Source: Trichinella spiralis (Eukaryota > Nematoda > Enoplea > Trichinellida > Trichinellidae). Taken from it: a stretch of 64,000 nucleotides of DNA. The DNA is taken from contig CM012954.1 in the NCBI GenBank assembly GCA_000181795.3, forward strand, positions 14,001,600 through 14,065,599, read 5' to 3'. A program made the position numbers and the translations under genes. Shown here piece by piece: positions 1 to 11,097 of the stretch. The notes beneath the pieces were generated by a model. The model saw only the letters and a program-made list of their open reading frames with translations, was not told the DNA's origin and ran no database searches. The stretch's first letter is position 1, and every line of letters begins with the position of its first letter.

Positions 1-3000
1 AATCCAGGATTTTCGACAATGATACCTTTTTTCGGGAAGATTAACTTTAACTCACATGAATTGGGGCAGGGGGAAACTGCGTGGGTCAATTTGAAATTCA
101 AAAATAGGCCTTGACGTTTGCAATTCAGTCAAAATATAAACTATTTGGCAGAAAACGACATAACAAAAAACATTGACTAAGTCAAAACACGTATTCGCAT
201 GTTTGAATTTGAAATTTGAAATTTCAAAATTCAAAAATGCCCTACATAAATGGAAGTTGATTTTTGATGCAAAAAGACGCTTTCAGGTGAATAATTTTAA
301 AGTAGAAGCTTGCTTAGCTACTGAAAAGATGATTTACAATAGATACTGATTGCTTATTTGGACAAAACTTACGGGCGCAGCATTAAAAGTAGTTTACGTG
401 AAATAGAAATTCTTCTAAAGATGAATTCTCACCTCATCTCCACATAATATGAAAAAGAAACAGTACAGTTTTATAGCATAAAATATCTTACATATTACAA
501 TCTAAAAGTGACAAAAAATTGACTTAGGCACAACACACCTACGTATGTCTGAAAGTTTTTTAAGGTCAGAAAACCAAGTAGCTCATATAAAGCTAATTTT
601 ATGTGAGCAATTTTCTGGCAAAAGCTTGTTTACAGTTAGTTGAACTTGCGTGTTAGCTACTGAAAATTCTTATTCAATTTCGAAAGACCATCTTCTAATA
701 ATAGATATACAATGAATACAGGGTGCTATTAAATCGAACTTAATTGTACGAAAATTTGTCGTTGATTAAGTCACCCATCATCTCATATTGATAATTCATA
801 AAGAGTATATTGAGAAATTATACTCAATATTGTGAAAGTGATTACGCCATAAAAGAAAAAAAACTGCCACTTACTGTCAGTTGAGTCGTCTTCCCATTGT
901 TGATATTCATGCTCTTTGAATGTGGATTAAAAAATTATTTTTCAGAAATTATTCCAAAAAATAATAATGAATAAAAAGAAAGCAAATCTATGGTTTGGCG
1001 TTCAACGTTGGCTGCAGTTAATTTTCCAATCAATACGCAGCTCTTCCATCCACGGTCGGCGTCAAACTAAAATTATTTCCAGTATGTGAATAAAGCAAAT
1101 GAACTCGCATGCAAATTTTTATTTTCTTCATCGCTGCTGATAAACATCACTAGTGCACATATTTCATTTCGCATTATTTACTTAACTAATGCACTTTATT
1201 TGAGAGAAAACTTGATTGCAGCCGTAAATTGTTAAAACATAAGAAGTATGTTTTATCATTGAAATTTTACCTGGATGCAGTTTGGTTCATTTGTGCTTTT
1301 GCTACGCGGCACTATATTTCATACAAAATCACTGAAATCAATTTAATCACGGGCACAACATTCGCTTTTCTCTGATTGGCCTCTTACTTTGCAACTTTCT
1401 TATCGGTGATTTGGCAATCAATATACTGTATGTTACAGTACTTTTAAGTTAATTTCCATAAGTATATTTTTACAATATACTTAAAGTGATTTTTCTCCGT
1501 TCCAATTTCAGCTGGCTCTTTTCCTATCTATGCTTTCGATTCTTTTTTTCTATGAGATAAAAATGTCCATCCAGTTGCGTCGTAAATGTTAAAAAACATT
1601 TCTGTAATTATGATATTTACATAATCAAACAATACAGTAATTATCTCATTGAATTATGAATAGAATGTTGCCAACTAATTAGAATCAGAAAAATAAAAAA
1701 CACTTAAAACATAAACATAATAATTAGTACATTTTCCATTAGGTGGTTCTATATTTAGGGAAGGCATTGACCTACAATTATTTCAATTATGTGCAATCAA
1801 ACCGACATTTCGCTAATGATCCGTATGATCATATCACTTCATTTGATTTTTGCTACTACAGTTGTATTTAAAAAGGGCGTTTCAGAAGAATACGAAAATT
1901 TTTTGTAAACTTAATCCACTGATAAAAAGTAAGTTTCTTTGTTCAATCATCATCTCAATATTAACTCTTCATTGACTGTGGTCTATATTAACTTAATTAT
2001 CAGTTCGGTACTTTACCGTATTTTACTAATTCCGTTGAAATGATATCAATGTCAGATATCATAATCAAATATTACTACTGGATGTGGATCGCAATCTGTA
2101 ATGATAATTAGGACGGCAGGCGGTGAGCTTTGAGACTGAAATGTTGGCGTTTCCAATAGTAGGGGAGTGGTGGGGAATAACGGGGCGGAACGTTTGGGAT
2201 AAGCAGGTCGCCACTGTAACCAAAAGTATTTTTAAACAGCAAAGCATTTTGGAAAAATACCACCAAAAACCTAGAGTAAACAACGAAAAATGCGTAGTCG
2301 TTGCGTAGCCTCTCCTGTACAATGTCTCCAATACAATAAATATTTACACAGCCTCTCAATCTCCATCCCCCGTCGCGGTTTCAAGAACGGAGTGGTAAAC
2401 CGCCCCTCCACTGCATTTTCGGACTTGGCGCCAAAGTCCGCTCCTTTTAATACAAGGTGAAAGCGTAATCATCCCTACTCCACTGGGTAGGCAAAACGCG
2501 ACATCTCCGTTCACCTGAAAGCTTCGCGAAAGCACTGACTCTCCACACATCCAGAGCAGGCGAAAAAACAAAGTCTCAACGAAATTTTCAGCGCGGGTAG
2601 CGCCGGCTTTCCCCGTTTACGTTCACCTTCATAAGCAGTGAATGTTACAAAAAATATGTTAATTTTAAAATCGAATTTTCAAATAATACAAACTTTTCAA
2701 TTAAACGCGAAGTTGAGAAAATACAATCGTTACCAACTAAATATATAATTTTATTTCTGATTTATAATACAAAAGAAAATGCAGCTTCAACCGTTGCACC
2801 TATTCATGCATTAACACTGCATCTATTCATGACAATAATAAGCACAACAAAACGTCCTTACACATATAACCACAATCTAATGCATCATATTGTACAATTG
2901 TGTATTTGGTGCGATAAAATTAATAATTATTATGATCACATAATGTTGTATTGAAAAAACTGAATATAGCATGCTAAACATGGCAAGCACTGATTAGCAC

Positions 3001-3671
3001 CACAACAAAGAGAACAACTAGCCGCTTGGCAGACAAATGCCGAACAGTAGAATTTCATAAAAAAGGCTTCGTAAATTAGAAATTCAGAACGAGAAATCAA
3101 AATTGCCTAATTTATTTGCATATTAGGCCCTTGAATTCACACAACATTTAGCGTTGGTGTAGTCGTTGACTATGTATTAAAAAGGACAATTTGAAAAATT
3201 TGCAACTGATAATGTAATAACTTGATTGTCATTATTTCTTTGAGGGTTATTTCTGTTCAGTTTTACAGTCAACAAATGATGTGCATGGAATGCATACGAA
3301 CGAATTCGTAGAATTATATGAAAAAAAAACTTGAAAATAAAAATCAAAAAATTTCTTTTGAAATTACATACAAACACTTGCTAATTGGATTGTTAAATTG
3401 AATTAAAACATAAACTGACGTAAAATTCATACTGTAATTTATTGAACATTTTTGCCTTTGCCCTAAAAGAATGCAATATCGTAACTGCAAGACGTTGCTC
3501 ATTTCTTATTATACTTTCTTTGTACAAGTTGAATTGCTGATACTGATAAAAAATGATTACCTACTGTTGTAGGATATCGTGTAACTTAAATCCACATAAT
3601 ATAGTACTGTAACTGTTTGGTCAACTTTTGCAAACGTTGATATTGAATAAACAAACGTTCTTACCAGCAGC
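1..3671. other. Intergenic, AT-rich, no recognised gene
   Basis: I see no coding exon of a known family here. The sequence is AT-rich with short chance ORFs. One stretch at about 2100-2640 is clearly richer in GC and is listed separately. The last 200 bases before the SIRT4 start presumably hold its promoter, but I see no TATA box or named motif that I would trust. Confidence 0.7.
2100..2640. other. GC-rich island of unknown nature
   Basis: This block of about 540 bases stands out from AT-rich flanks by its GC and CpG content and by short inverted repeats, such as the near-palindrome around 2421-2438 centred on GGCGCC. Overlapping ORFs of 71 to 88 codons on the minus strand match no family I know and most lack an ATG. 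It could be a structured non-coding RNA, a CpG-rich regulatory element or the remnant of a repeat. I looked for tRNA, snRNA and RNase P/MRP signatures and found none that were convincing. Confidence 0.4.
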
Positions 3672-4604
3672 ATGTCGTTTCCGAAGCTAGGACACAGAAT
3701 TCTTGGTGGACTTGTTGAAAAGTTTCGCTTTTTCGATAAATCTTGCAGCAGTTTAGTGCCAGCTTATAAACCTGCTGGGGAGGAAGAGCTTGCAGAATTC
3801 AAAAAATACTTACACAGCATGCGATTTCTGTTTGTCATAACCGGTGCTGGAATTTCAACTGAAAGTGGCATTCCTGATTATCGGTCCGAAGGAGTTGGTA
3901 GATATGCAAGATCTCACCTGAAACCAATTCAGTACGTTGATTTTTTAAACAGTGCACGGGTTCGTAGGCGATATTGGGCGCGAAATTATGTAGCCTGGCG
4001 ACAGTTTTCCTCTGTTAAGCCAAATCGTACTCACGCGATTCTAAACGATTGGGAAAAGAATGGCTGGATCCATTGGATGGTCACGCAAAATGTGGACAAT
4101 TTGCACTGCAAAGCTGGAAGCCACAGAGTTACTGAATTGCACGGTAACGGCTTTCGAGTTCGCTGCATTAGCTGCGAACGACGTTGGAATCGGGATGAAT
4201 TGCAGTCGTACATGCAGAAGCTGAATCCACATTGGGAAGCACAAGTGAAACAGTTGGCTCCGGATGGAGATGTAGATTTGGACAATGACTTGGAAAAAAA
4301 CTTTCGCATGCCAGTTTGTGATAACTGCCGAGGTATTCTCAAGCCAGATATTGTATTTTTTGGTGAAAATGTTCCAATTCGAACTGTGCATTTTGTTGAA
4401 GATCGGCTTTCAGAATCGGACGGACTGCTTGCCGTTGGCACTTCACTACAGGTGCTTTCAGTATTTCGTCTTGTACACATTGCTTACGAAATTAAGATGC
4501 CAATTTTAATTGTAAATATTGGTCCAACTCGAGCGGATGATTTAGCGACGATAAAAATATCGTCAAATTGTAGTCAAGTTTTAGCAACTGCATACGAGTA
4601 AGTA
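3672..4604 (+). CDS. SIRT4: Sirtuin-4-type NAD-dependent deacylase (mitochondrial)
   Basis: This is a single-exon sirtuin of 309 residues, close to the length of animal SIRT4 (about 314). Visible motifs are the NAD-binding GAGISTESGIPDYRS (about 58-72), RYWARNYV (100-107), TQNVD (138-142), the catalytic histidine in ELHG (157), zinc cysteines at 165/168 and 216/219, LAPDGD (195-200), KPDIVFFGE (224-232) and GTSLQV. The LAPDGD insert and RYWARN are SIRT4 marks rather than SIRT1-3 or SIRT5-7. SIRT4 acts in the mitochondrial matrix on acyl-lysines and ADP-ribosylation targets (family knowledge). The ATG lies 4 nt after an acceptor-like CCAG. The stop codon overlaps a strong donor-like GTAAGT, so a further short exon is possible. 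An AATAAA at 4680-4685 falls inside the convergent VPS36 coding sequence. Confidence 0.95.
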
Positions 4605-4644
4605 TTATTACAGTTATCAGTTCCTTTATTGAAAAGGAATTATT

Positions 4645-4650
4645 TTTATT
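4645..4650 (-). terminator. Poly(A) signal of the VPS36 gene
   Basis: AATAAA on the minus strand begins about 10 nt after the VPS36 stop codon, inside the narrow gap between the convergent SIRT4 and VPS36 coding regions. The 3' UTR would be very short. Confidence 0.6.
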
Positions 4651-4660
4651 TGTACTGTTT

Positions 4661-5374
4661 TCATGGAATGTTTGTAAGAAATAAATTTGGAAAAAAACGT
4701 ATTCCTTCGATAGTTTCATCTCTGCAAAGCAGGCCGTCGTCTTCTGCGTCCAGCAGTAGCTCTTTGGCTAATAGCATAGGTATTTGGCGCTTCTGCGATA
4801 GTTGTTCGGCAGTTAAACTACCATTTTCTTCCATCAGATTTACAAGTACCGTTTTCATTTTCGAAGGATCGTGATCTTTGTTCACTAATACTCGTAACTG
4901 ACTCCGGAATGTGACCATTCTTATTGGTGATGTTGAACTGTTTATCAGCTTGCAGGCGCGGAAAAAATCTGAAGGTGAAATCAAGTCGAAACCTCGAGCA
5001 CGGTTCACCCGTACGTAAGCGTCGAATAAAGTTAACATTCCACCCGATTCAGATATGGGATCCGACAAAATTGCTATGCATTCTTCAGAGAGTTTAGAAA
5101 AATAAGAAGAAGAAGATTCGACCTTTTCTCGTGTGACCGGTTCCTCAATTCCCAAACTCAACAGATGAGCTTTCAGTTGAACTGCTTCATCCTCAGTAAT
5201 TGCACCTTTCTTCTTCGAAATTTCACCAGTAATTTCTTTTGCCAGTGATACCATATCTTTCGCCATTGTTATCAGTGGTGTCAAATCTTCGAAAGCTTGA
5301 CTGATACTTTGCGAATTTTGATCGCGTTTCGCCTCTAGCTGACGTTCGATGCTGATTATTCCTGCCCGACGCAT
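4661..5374 (-). CDS. VPS36: ESCRT-II subunit VPS36, EAP45/winged-helix part only
   Basis: The exon encodes the C-terminal core of VPS36, an ESCRT-II subunit that helps sort ubiquitinated cargo at endosomes. Family matches are IERQLEAKRD, ISQAFEDLTPLI, GAITEDEAVQLKAHLLSLGI, VNRARGFDLISPSDFFRACK, LLAKELLLDAEDDGLLCRD and the terminal EGIRFFPNLF. From the ATG at 5374 it gives 237 residues, while full VPS36 is about 386 because of an N-terminal GLUE domain. A good acceptor (catttgcag, exon start 5389) lies 15 nt before this ATG. I could not find GLUE-coding exons between 5390 and 7100. Either the exon is cis-spliced to distant exons, or the message starts here after trans-splicing. It is convergent with SIRT4, 56 bases apart. 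Confidence 0.88.
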   Translation of the reverse strand: MRRAGIISIERQLEAKRDQNSQSISQAFEDLTPLITMAKDMVSLAKEITGEISKKKGAITEDEAVQLKAHLLSLGIEEPVTREKVESSSSYFSKLSEECIAILSDPISESGGMLTLFDAYVRVNRARGFDLISPSDFFRACKLINSSTSPIRMVTFRSQLRVLVNKDHDPSKMKTVLVNLMEENGSLTAEQLSQKRQIPMLLAKELLLDAEDDGLLCRDETIEGIRFFPNLFLTNIP

Positions 5375-5389
5375 TTTTTCAATATTTAT

Positions 5390-7172
5390 CTGCAAATGAA
5401 ACTGGAAAATAAATCCTTCCAGCGAATTCTCATGTGTTCGAATTAAGTGAAACAGCAATAAGCAGTAAATTTAATTTTATGAAGCAATAAAAAACTTACA
5501 TCGCTCAGTAGTAAATGTTGCTAGGCACTTTTTCAAACAGAACCTTAACATAAATTATAGCATTAAACTAATGATCACAGTTCGATAGGACAACGGAAAT
5601 CATCCAGTTGGTTCTGTTTAGAAGAAGAAAACATTGAAATGCCACTTATTTTCGTTACAAAAAGATACAGTAACAAGTAAAAGATTAAAAGTACATACAG
5701 TATGAAGTAAAAAAAATTACTTCAACTGTGTAATAGTTTAAATAATTCACTTTTGTAATGGATAATACGTTCTGCCGTTTGAAAAAGTTACAATTTTTTA
5801 AATCCGTTCAAATAACTCGATCACCATTTCAATCGTATGCTTTACTTGTACTCAGATATGCAATTGTTGCGTAAATTTATTTTTGCTGAGTTTAAATTAA
5901 AAAAAATTTTCTGAAAGTAAACCTGGAGAAATATTTTTCAGTTAACAGCACTTTATGACAACTGATAAATACGATTTTTTACTGCAAATTATTTCGCTAG
6001 TATCATCAAGTCAGTGAACATTTGAATGAATATTAAAAGCAGTTAAGTATAATCAGTGGATAAATTTTGAAAAAGCTAAAACTGAATTTTCAAATTCCCT
6101 AAATAACCCCACAGAAATATCAATACTTGTTATGGTTAGTAATACTGTTTTCTTCGTTCCTACTGTATAATAGTCAGGTTTAATTGTTAATAATTAATTT
6201 ATGTAGCAATTTTTTTCAGTAACTTTACCAGCAATATTCGTCTCGCAGAATCGCGCGGTACATTTATTTTTACATTTTACAAACGAGTATTTTGTTGATT
6301 TCGCTAGAAATCAAAACACGAGTAATTTGCCTAAACAAAAAAATGACAGTCATTACAAAGTAAAATAAGTTCACAGTATTCATTCACATTATACTCCAAA
6401 AGCTAAGCAGAATTGCAAAGAAAACACATTTCATCAGATGTCGTGATTTTTTTGAACGGTGCTTTACACGGTTGATAAGTCGTTGAAATTTTTTTTTAAT
6501 TAGATCAACTGAAATACACAAGTATTTAATGATTGAAAAATGAAATGTTGTCCCTACTGACTTTTTCACTTGATCAACGGTACTTGTTGCTAGTGGATTC
6601 CACCGGCAACAAGGGTACAATTGGCGTTTAAAAAATGATATCGTATAACGTGAAAGCGGTGTCGCTATTTGGAATCAAGTTAAATTTGAATCAACTTTCC
6701 TACATTTGCTATTACTTTGCAAAGTGTCATAAATTATTAGAGTTGGTGAAAAATGTTTGCCGGCGTTGTTGAAACGTAAAGTGGATTCTGAATTACCTAC
6801 CGACGACTGACAAGGCTAACTTTTCACTGAGCATCATCTCGCAGTCATCAACAGCCAATCTGCTGCTTTACACGCAAGAGAGAGAAAGAAATTGCGCGCA
6901 ACATTTGCTAAATTATAAACTTAACATTGCTCCAAGCAGTTCAGTGTTCCTTCCAATGAATCGTTGACTACGTGCGCGTTCATTCAATTCAGTGGGCATT
7001 TTATTCACGTTTGCTGTTCCGAGTTTGCAGCAGCTTCAAAAAAGAAAAATCACTAAAATTCCCACCTCATCCAATACACATCCCGACCAATTCGGCCCGT
7101 TGCAGGTGATTTTGCAATTGCGCTTCACGTGCTAAAAGGCAACGCAATCACTTTTCAGTTAAACAGAATAAA
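5390..7172. other. Intergenic, including 5' region of the methyltransferase gene
   Basis: No exon of a recognised family was found on either strand, and I searched the minus strand for a VPS36 GLUE domain in particular. A donor-like GTAAGT on the minus strand at about 5499 and an acceptor-like CCTAG at about 5522 bracket a possible 21-nt mini-exon just upstream of VPS36, which is too short to judge. From about 6830 the sequence becomes richer in GC with repeated GCGCG-containing patches, as expected for the promoter and 5' UTR of the gene starting at 7173. Confidence 0.5.
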
Positions 7173-8168
7173 ATGGAAGCTGTACAACAATGGCCAACGT
7201 TCGACACGTTCCACGCGTTGATGCAGCACGATTTTCACAGCAAGCTCGTCGATTTGGCCTGCGATGCGAACAGCCTGCCCGACGACATCATCGGCCATCA
7301 GCTGGTCGAATTCTACTTGTCCACTTTGATGGACGTGCTCAACCGTCTGTTGGAGCCTTTGAAAGAAGACCAAGAGGCGAGGTATCTGAGCGTCGGGTGT
7401 GGCTTCGCGCTCGGATGCGCCTTGTTCGAGTGCAACTTTCCGGGCAAAATTTACATCGGCACTTACAACCCCGACGCCATGCAAATACTGCAACAATGGA
7501 AAGACGGTGGCGACCAGTGGCCAGCTTGGAACCTGCAGCCGATTATCACGTTTCTGGTGGAATTTTTCAAAAAAGACTCCTGCGAAGCTTATTACAGCAT
7601 TCGTCAAAGGGCAAGTTTAGATTTGTTTCAATTAAATTCATTCCATTTTTCCTCTTTCGATTAATTAAATTAATCGAATCAATCTCATATCAACGTATCG
7701 ATTTGAAGAACAGCATGCGTGCTATAACGAAATTTTTTCTATAATGCATTTCGATATTGTTTGAAAAATGTTCCACTCTTTGAATAGATTGAACAAATTT
7801 TTCTGCTCGACGTGAACAGCAGTGAAAAGTTTGTCGAAGAAAATGGTCGCTATGATTTGATCAGCTGCTTTCTGAGCAATCAGCTGTTGTCGAATGACGA
7901 CAATTTGAAACAGACGTTGAACAATTTGATGAATATACTGAAGCCGTCGCGCAGTTTGGTACTCTGCGGAACGGCAGCCAATTTCGACGAAATCAACAAA
8001 CTGAGAAGCACCGTCGAACAGAACGGCTTGGAAGTGGGCGAATGGTACGACTACTATTATCCCATGCAAATTAAGAACATCCACGGCGAGATGACGCCCA
8101 GCGAAAGTCACTTTGTCTGTGTGGTGAACAGCGGATCAAATGATGGCTTTTTCTCCTGGTCAATTTGA
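7173..8168 (+). CDS. NNMT/PNMT/TEMT-family SAM-dependent methyltransferase
   Basis: There are two exons, 7173-7610 and 7788-8168, giving 272 residues (human NNMT is 264). The SAM-binding motif I is YLSVGCGFALG (71-81), where NNMT has DIGSGPT. Then come LQQWKDGGDQWPAWN (106-120, like the EKWLKK...WSPVV segment), the LLDVN segment after the intron, YDLISCFLSNQLL and the NILKPSRSLVLCG strand typical of the family. Members methylate small amines with S-adenosylmethionine in the cytosol; the substrate cannot be told here. Both exons meet in phase 0 only if the intron uses a GC donor (AAAGG|GCAAGT ... gaatag|ATT), so this looks like a GC-AG intron of 177 nt. An acceptor-like cttttcag ends 14 nt before the ATG. 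Confidence 0.85.
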
Positions 8169-8630
8169 CTTGATTTGATTTGATTCGATTCGATTAATTA
8201 TTAATCCTCTTAAAAACAGCATATAAACAGTGAACAACAATTGCTTTTTTAGTTTTTATTTTTTTTTTATTCTTAAAACGCATTGCCCCTCTTGGAAAAC
8301 TGCCTTCCTTGTTGATTTAAATAATTACAAAGAAACAATATCAAATGTTCGTAGGGTTTAAAATTTTCAGAGAAAAATATTTAGAAAAGAAAGAAAGAAA
8401 GAAAGAAAGAAATAGCCACTTTTACAATTTATTTTTACACTCAATCGATGCATTGACGTCACGTTAGTAGAAGGGTTTAAAGTAGTAGTTGTTTAAAAAA
8501 ATTGGATGATTAAAATACTTTAAACTAAACTGCAGATTAAAATTCTTGCTTGTTATTGCCGTGTTATGCGATTCTCACAACTGACACTAAATTGGACGAC
8601 CACTGTTTGTTTATCTCTTAAACATCAGCC
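8169..8630. other. Short intergenic spacer with GAAA microsatellite
   Basis: The spacer separates two genes on the same strand. It is AT-rich and holds a (GAAA)n run near 8384-8412. No coding signal was seen. Confidence 0.6.
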
Positions 8631-9668
8631 ATGTTCACCTATTGGATGTTTTTTGCTCTGCTATTTCCAATTATTTTATCGTTTTGTCCCCATCAACTGG
8701 ATCTCGGATACAAAGGTTATTACAACGGCAAAACAGACGAATGCATCACCTATGTCAATCTGGATGATCAAGGTCTGAACGGTGTAAATGACGGATACGA
8801 AGAAGCAAAAATACTGTGTGGACAATTTTACAACGGCCACTTAGCCCACATGACAATGGGCCATGTTACAATAGGGAACGTTCCCAATAATGCGAAAGAT
8901 TGGGATGCTTTTTATTTGGACTTGCCCTATGAAAAATTCTGGGAAGAAAGAAATGGCGTTTATTTGGACGGATGGAAAATAAATGGCATAAAATTGACAG
9001 ATAATGCCACACGGCAAGAGGACGAATGCGTGGCCACGTTGACCATTTACGATGATCGATCGAAAAGTGAATTTGAAAGCACCGAATCATGCAATGAATT
9101 TTTTCCAGTTAGAGGAAAAAGTGGAATTTTTTTCGACTGCAACAACACAGACTTGTACAGTCGAACCAATCCAGGATGCGCCGTGTTCGCTTATGGCAAT
9201 TTGAATAGCTATACATATTTGACACTGATACCGTGCAAGAGCAGAGCGTGGACTGGATTTTTCTGCTCAAGCAAGAGAATGAAAAATTGTCAAAAGAAAG
9301 CGCCGTCGTCGACATACGAGGCGGGCAGCACATTTTGCACTTGTCTGCCAGGCTTTGCCGGTGAATATTGTGAAATAGAAATGAAAAGTGATGAACAACT
9401 GGACTGCGGACCTTGGGGAGTCCGTATTAACTTGAATGGTAGTCAAGTTTGCGGGTGTTTCAACGATGCATACGGAAATCGCTGTGAAAGTCAATACTAT
9501 GACTACGAAGAATATCAAGATTACAAGATTGAATGGAACTTTCTTTGTTATGCAACTTTTCCAATAGTACTATTACACATTGTTTTGCTGATACTGATAA
9601 GCTGTTGCCAATGGAACGGCTTCATTTCAATTTTGCAAGCCTATCCGAAGAAACCCAATTCCAAATAA
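8631..9668 (+). CDS. Type I membrane protein with C-type-lectin-like and two EGF-like modules
   Basis: This intronless ORF codes for 345 residues. A hydrophobic signal peptide covers about 1-19. Residues about 28-212 look like a divergent C-type lectin domain: paired cysteines, a WEERNGVYLDGW segment and the closing LIPCKSRAWTGFFC. Two EGF-like modules follow, at about 220-247 (CTCLPGFAGEYC) and 259-285 (CGCFNDAYGNRC). A transmembrane helix spans about 305-325, and a short cytosolic tail ends in KKPNSK. It is probably a cell-surface adhesion or recognition protein; ligand and cell type are unknown. The stop codon overlaps an AATAAATAAA at 9664-9673, so the 3' UTR may be minimal. The lectin assignment is weaker than the EGF one because the canonical carbohydrate-binding triplet is not evident. 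Confidence 0.8.
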   Translation: MFTYWMFFALLFPIILSFCPHQLDLGYKGYYNGKTDECITYVNLDDQGLNGVNDGYEEAKILCGQFYNGHLAHMTMGHVTIGNVPNNAKDWDAFYLDLPYEKFWEERNGVYLDGWKINGIKLTDNATRQEDECVATLTIYDDRSKSEFESTESCNEFFPVRGKSGIFFDCNNTDLYSRTNPGCAVFAYGNLNSYTYLTLIPCKSRAWTGFFCSSKRMKNCQKKAPSSTYEAGSTFCTCLPGFAGEYCEIEMKSDEQLDCGPWGVRINLNGSQVCGCFNDAYGNRCESQYYDYEEYQDYKIEWNFLCYATFPIVLLHIVLLILISCCQWNGFISILQAYPKKPNSK

Positions 9669-9673
9669 ATAAA
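9664..9673 (+). terminator. Tandem poly(A) signal overlapping the stop codon
   Basis: Two overlapping AATAAA hexamers begin within the last sense codon and stop of the lectin/EGF gene. Confidence 0.55.
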
Positions 9674-11097
9674 GATTCTGGCAAACTGCCATCATGATTA
9701 TTAAAACTTAATCCCGATTCAATAATTATTTGATATTATGTTTTACTGACTGTCTGTTGTATTTCTCTGCTCATACAAAAAAGTGAAATATAATATAAAT
9801 CATACAATCACGAGCTTAAATTTTCCCTGAAATGATGATTACAACATTCAAACTTGAAGATCACATTTTAAAGTACAAGCAATCAATTTCATATCAAAGT
9901 TTATAAACTTGCGCGATGAGGTCAAAAATTGTAACAATTGATTAATTATTTTTAAAAATGTTGAAATATTTCTATAAATGCCTGAAATTCTGAAAATAAG
10001 ATAACAAAATAATCAAGATCAAGCAGACAGACAGAACAAGCAAACTGTTCAAAAGTTACTGTAATTGCGGTGAAAATTGAAAACTTTCGAAAACAAGTAC
10101 CGACAAAATTGAATAAACCACTAATAAAAATAGCCCAAACCCAGTGACACCGACTGGGATTCTATTACCGGCTTCGTGTTTCAAATATTTACCACTTTTT
10201 TTTCAGAATTAATATCAATAAATAACAAAAATGACAAGACAAACGAATAAAATAACAATAACTTACCGATTCAACTGATAAATATATGTTGAAAGAGGAC
10301 CATTTTTCAGACTGTTCTTGCGTTGGTGGTGAAGTAATTCCATTTCACTAGGTAACAACTTTTCTCACTTGGCTGAGCTTTTTTTTCAACCAAGCAAATT
10401 TGCTCTATTTGCCAAAGTTCGCTCGTCAAATTGCATCATCAACAGCGGAAATGCAAAGCCGTCCGATCGTCGACGCTCATACCAAACCAACTAACCCCGG
10501 TTATGTCTATTTGAATGACTGACTATCTATGCAAATTTCGAAATAATATTCAACATTGCCGTCAGAAAAGTACTCTATTAAAAGGTGAACATTATCAAAC
10601 GCCGAAAAGCAATTTTTCACAATAAATTTTTCTCTTCAATTTGTAATTCAATATTATTATATCGTAATTTAATTTTCAACACTTACCTACTGGAAAATTG
10701 TTTACTGACTGACAAGTGAGATGGAAAAAAAATTCATTGCCATAAAATAAACAGCAACCGTATAATAATTAAAAACAGACTGATATTAAACGGAGAAAAG
10801 AAGGATGATAATAAAAATAAACAAATATTTGATATAGGGTGTGTGAAATTGCAACATGTATATAAGATTATTTCTGACAATAAAAACATACCATATTTTT
10901 TATAAAGTTGTGCTTCAGTGCAATAAAATGAGTGTAAAAACAATTAAACGCCAAAAAAAACAAAAGGAAGCAATTCACCTACCGTAAATGCAAACATGAT
11001 CAGTTCAACAATATTGGCAAATTCGAACAGAAATTTTACAAAAACATTAGTCGGCTACAAACGGATTACTGTTTTTCCAAGACAATGACAACTGGGA
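9674..11097. other. Intergenic, no gene seen
   Basis: AT-rich DNA between the 3' ends of the lectin/EGF gene (+) and the Mpv17-family gene (-). A slightly richer patch at about 10420-10500 has no open frame of note. Confidence 0.6.

Noticed and set aside
6384-6620. Minus-strand ORF upstream of VPS36 as a GLUE-domain exon
   Set aside because: No resemblance to the GLUE fold and no donor in the right phase.
7190-7744. 184-codon ORF overlapping the methyltransferase
   Set aside because: Shadow frame that runs through the intron; the frame at 7173 matches the NNMT family.
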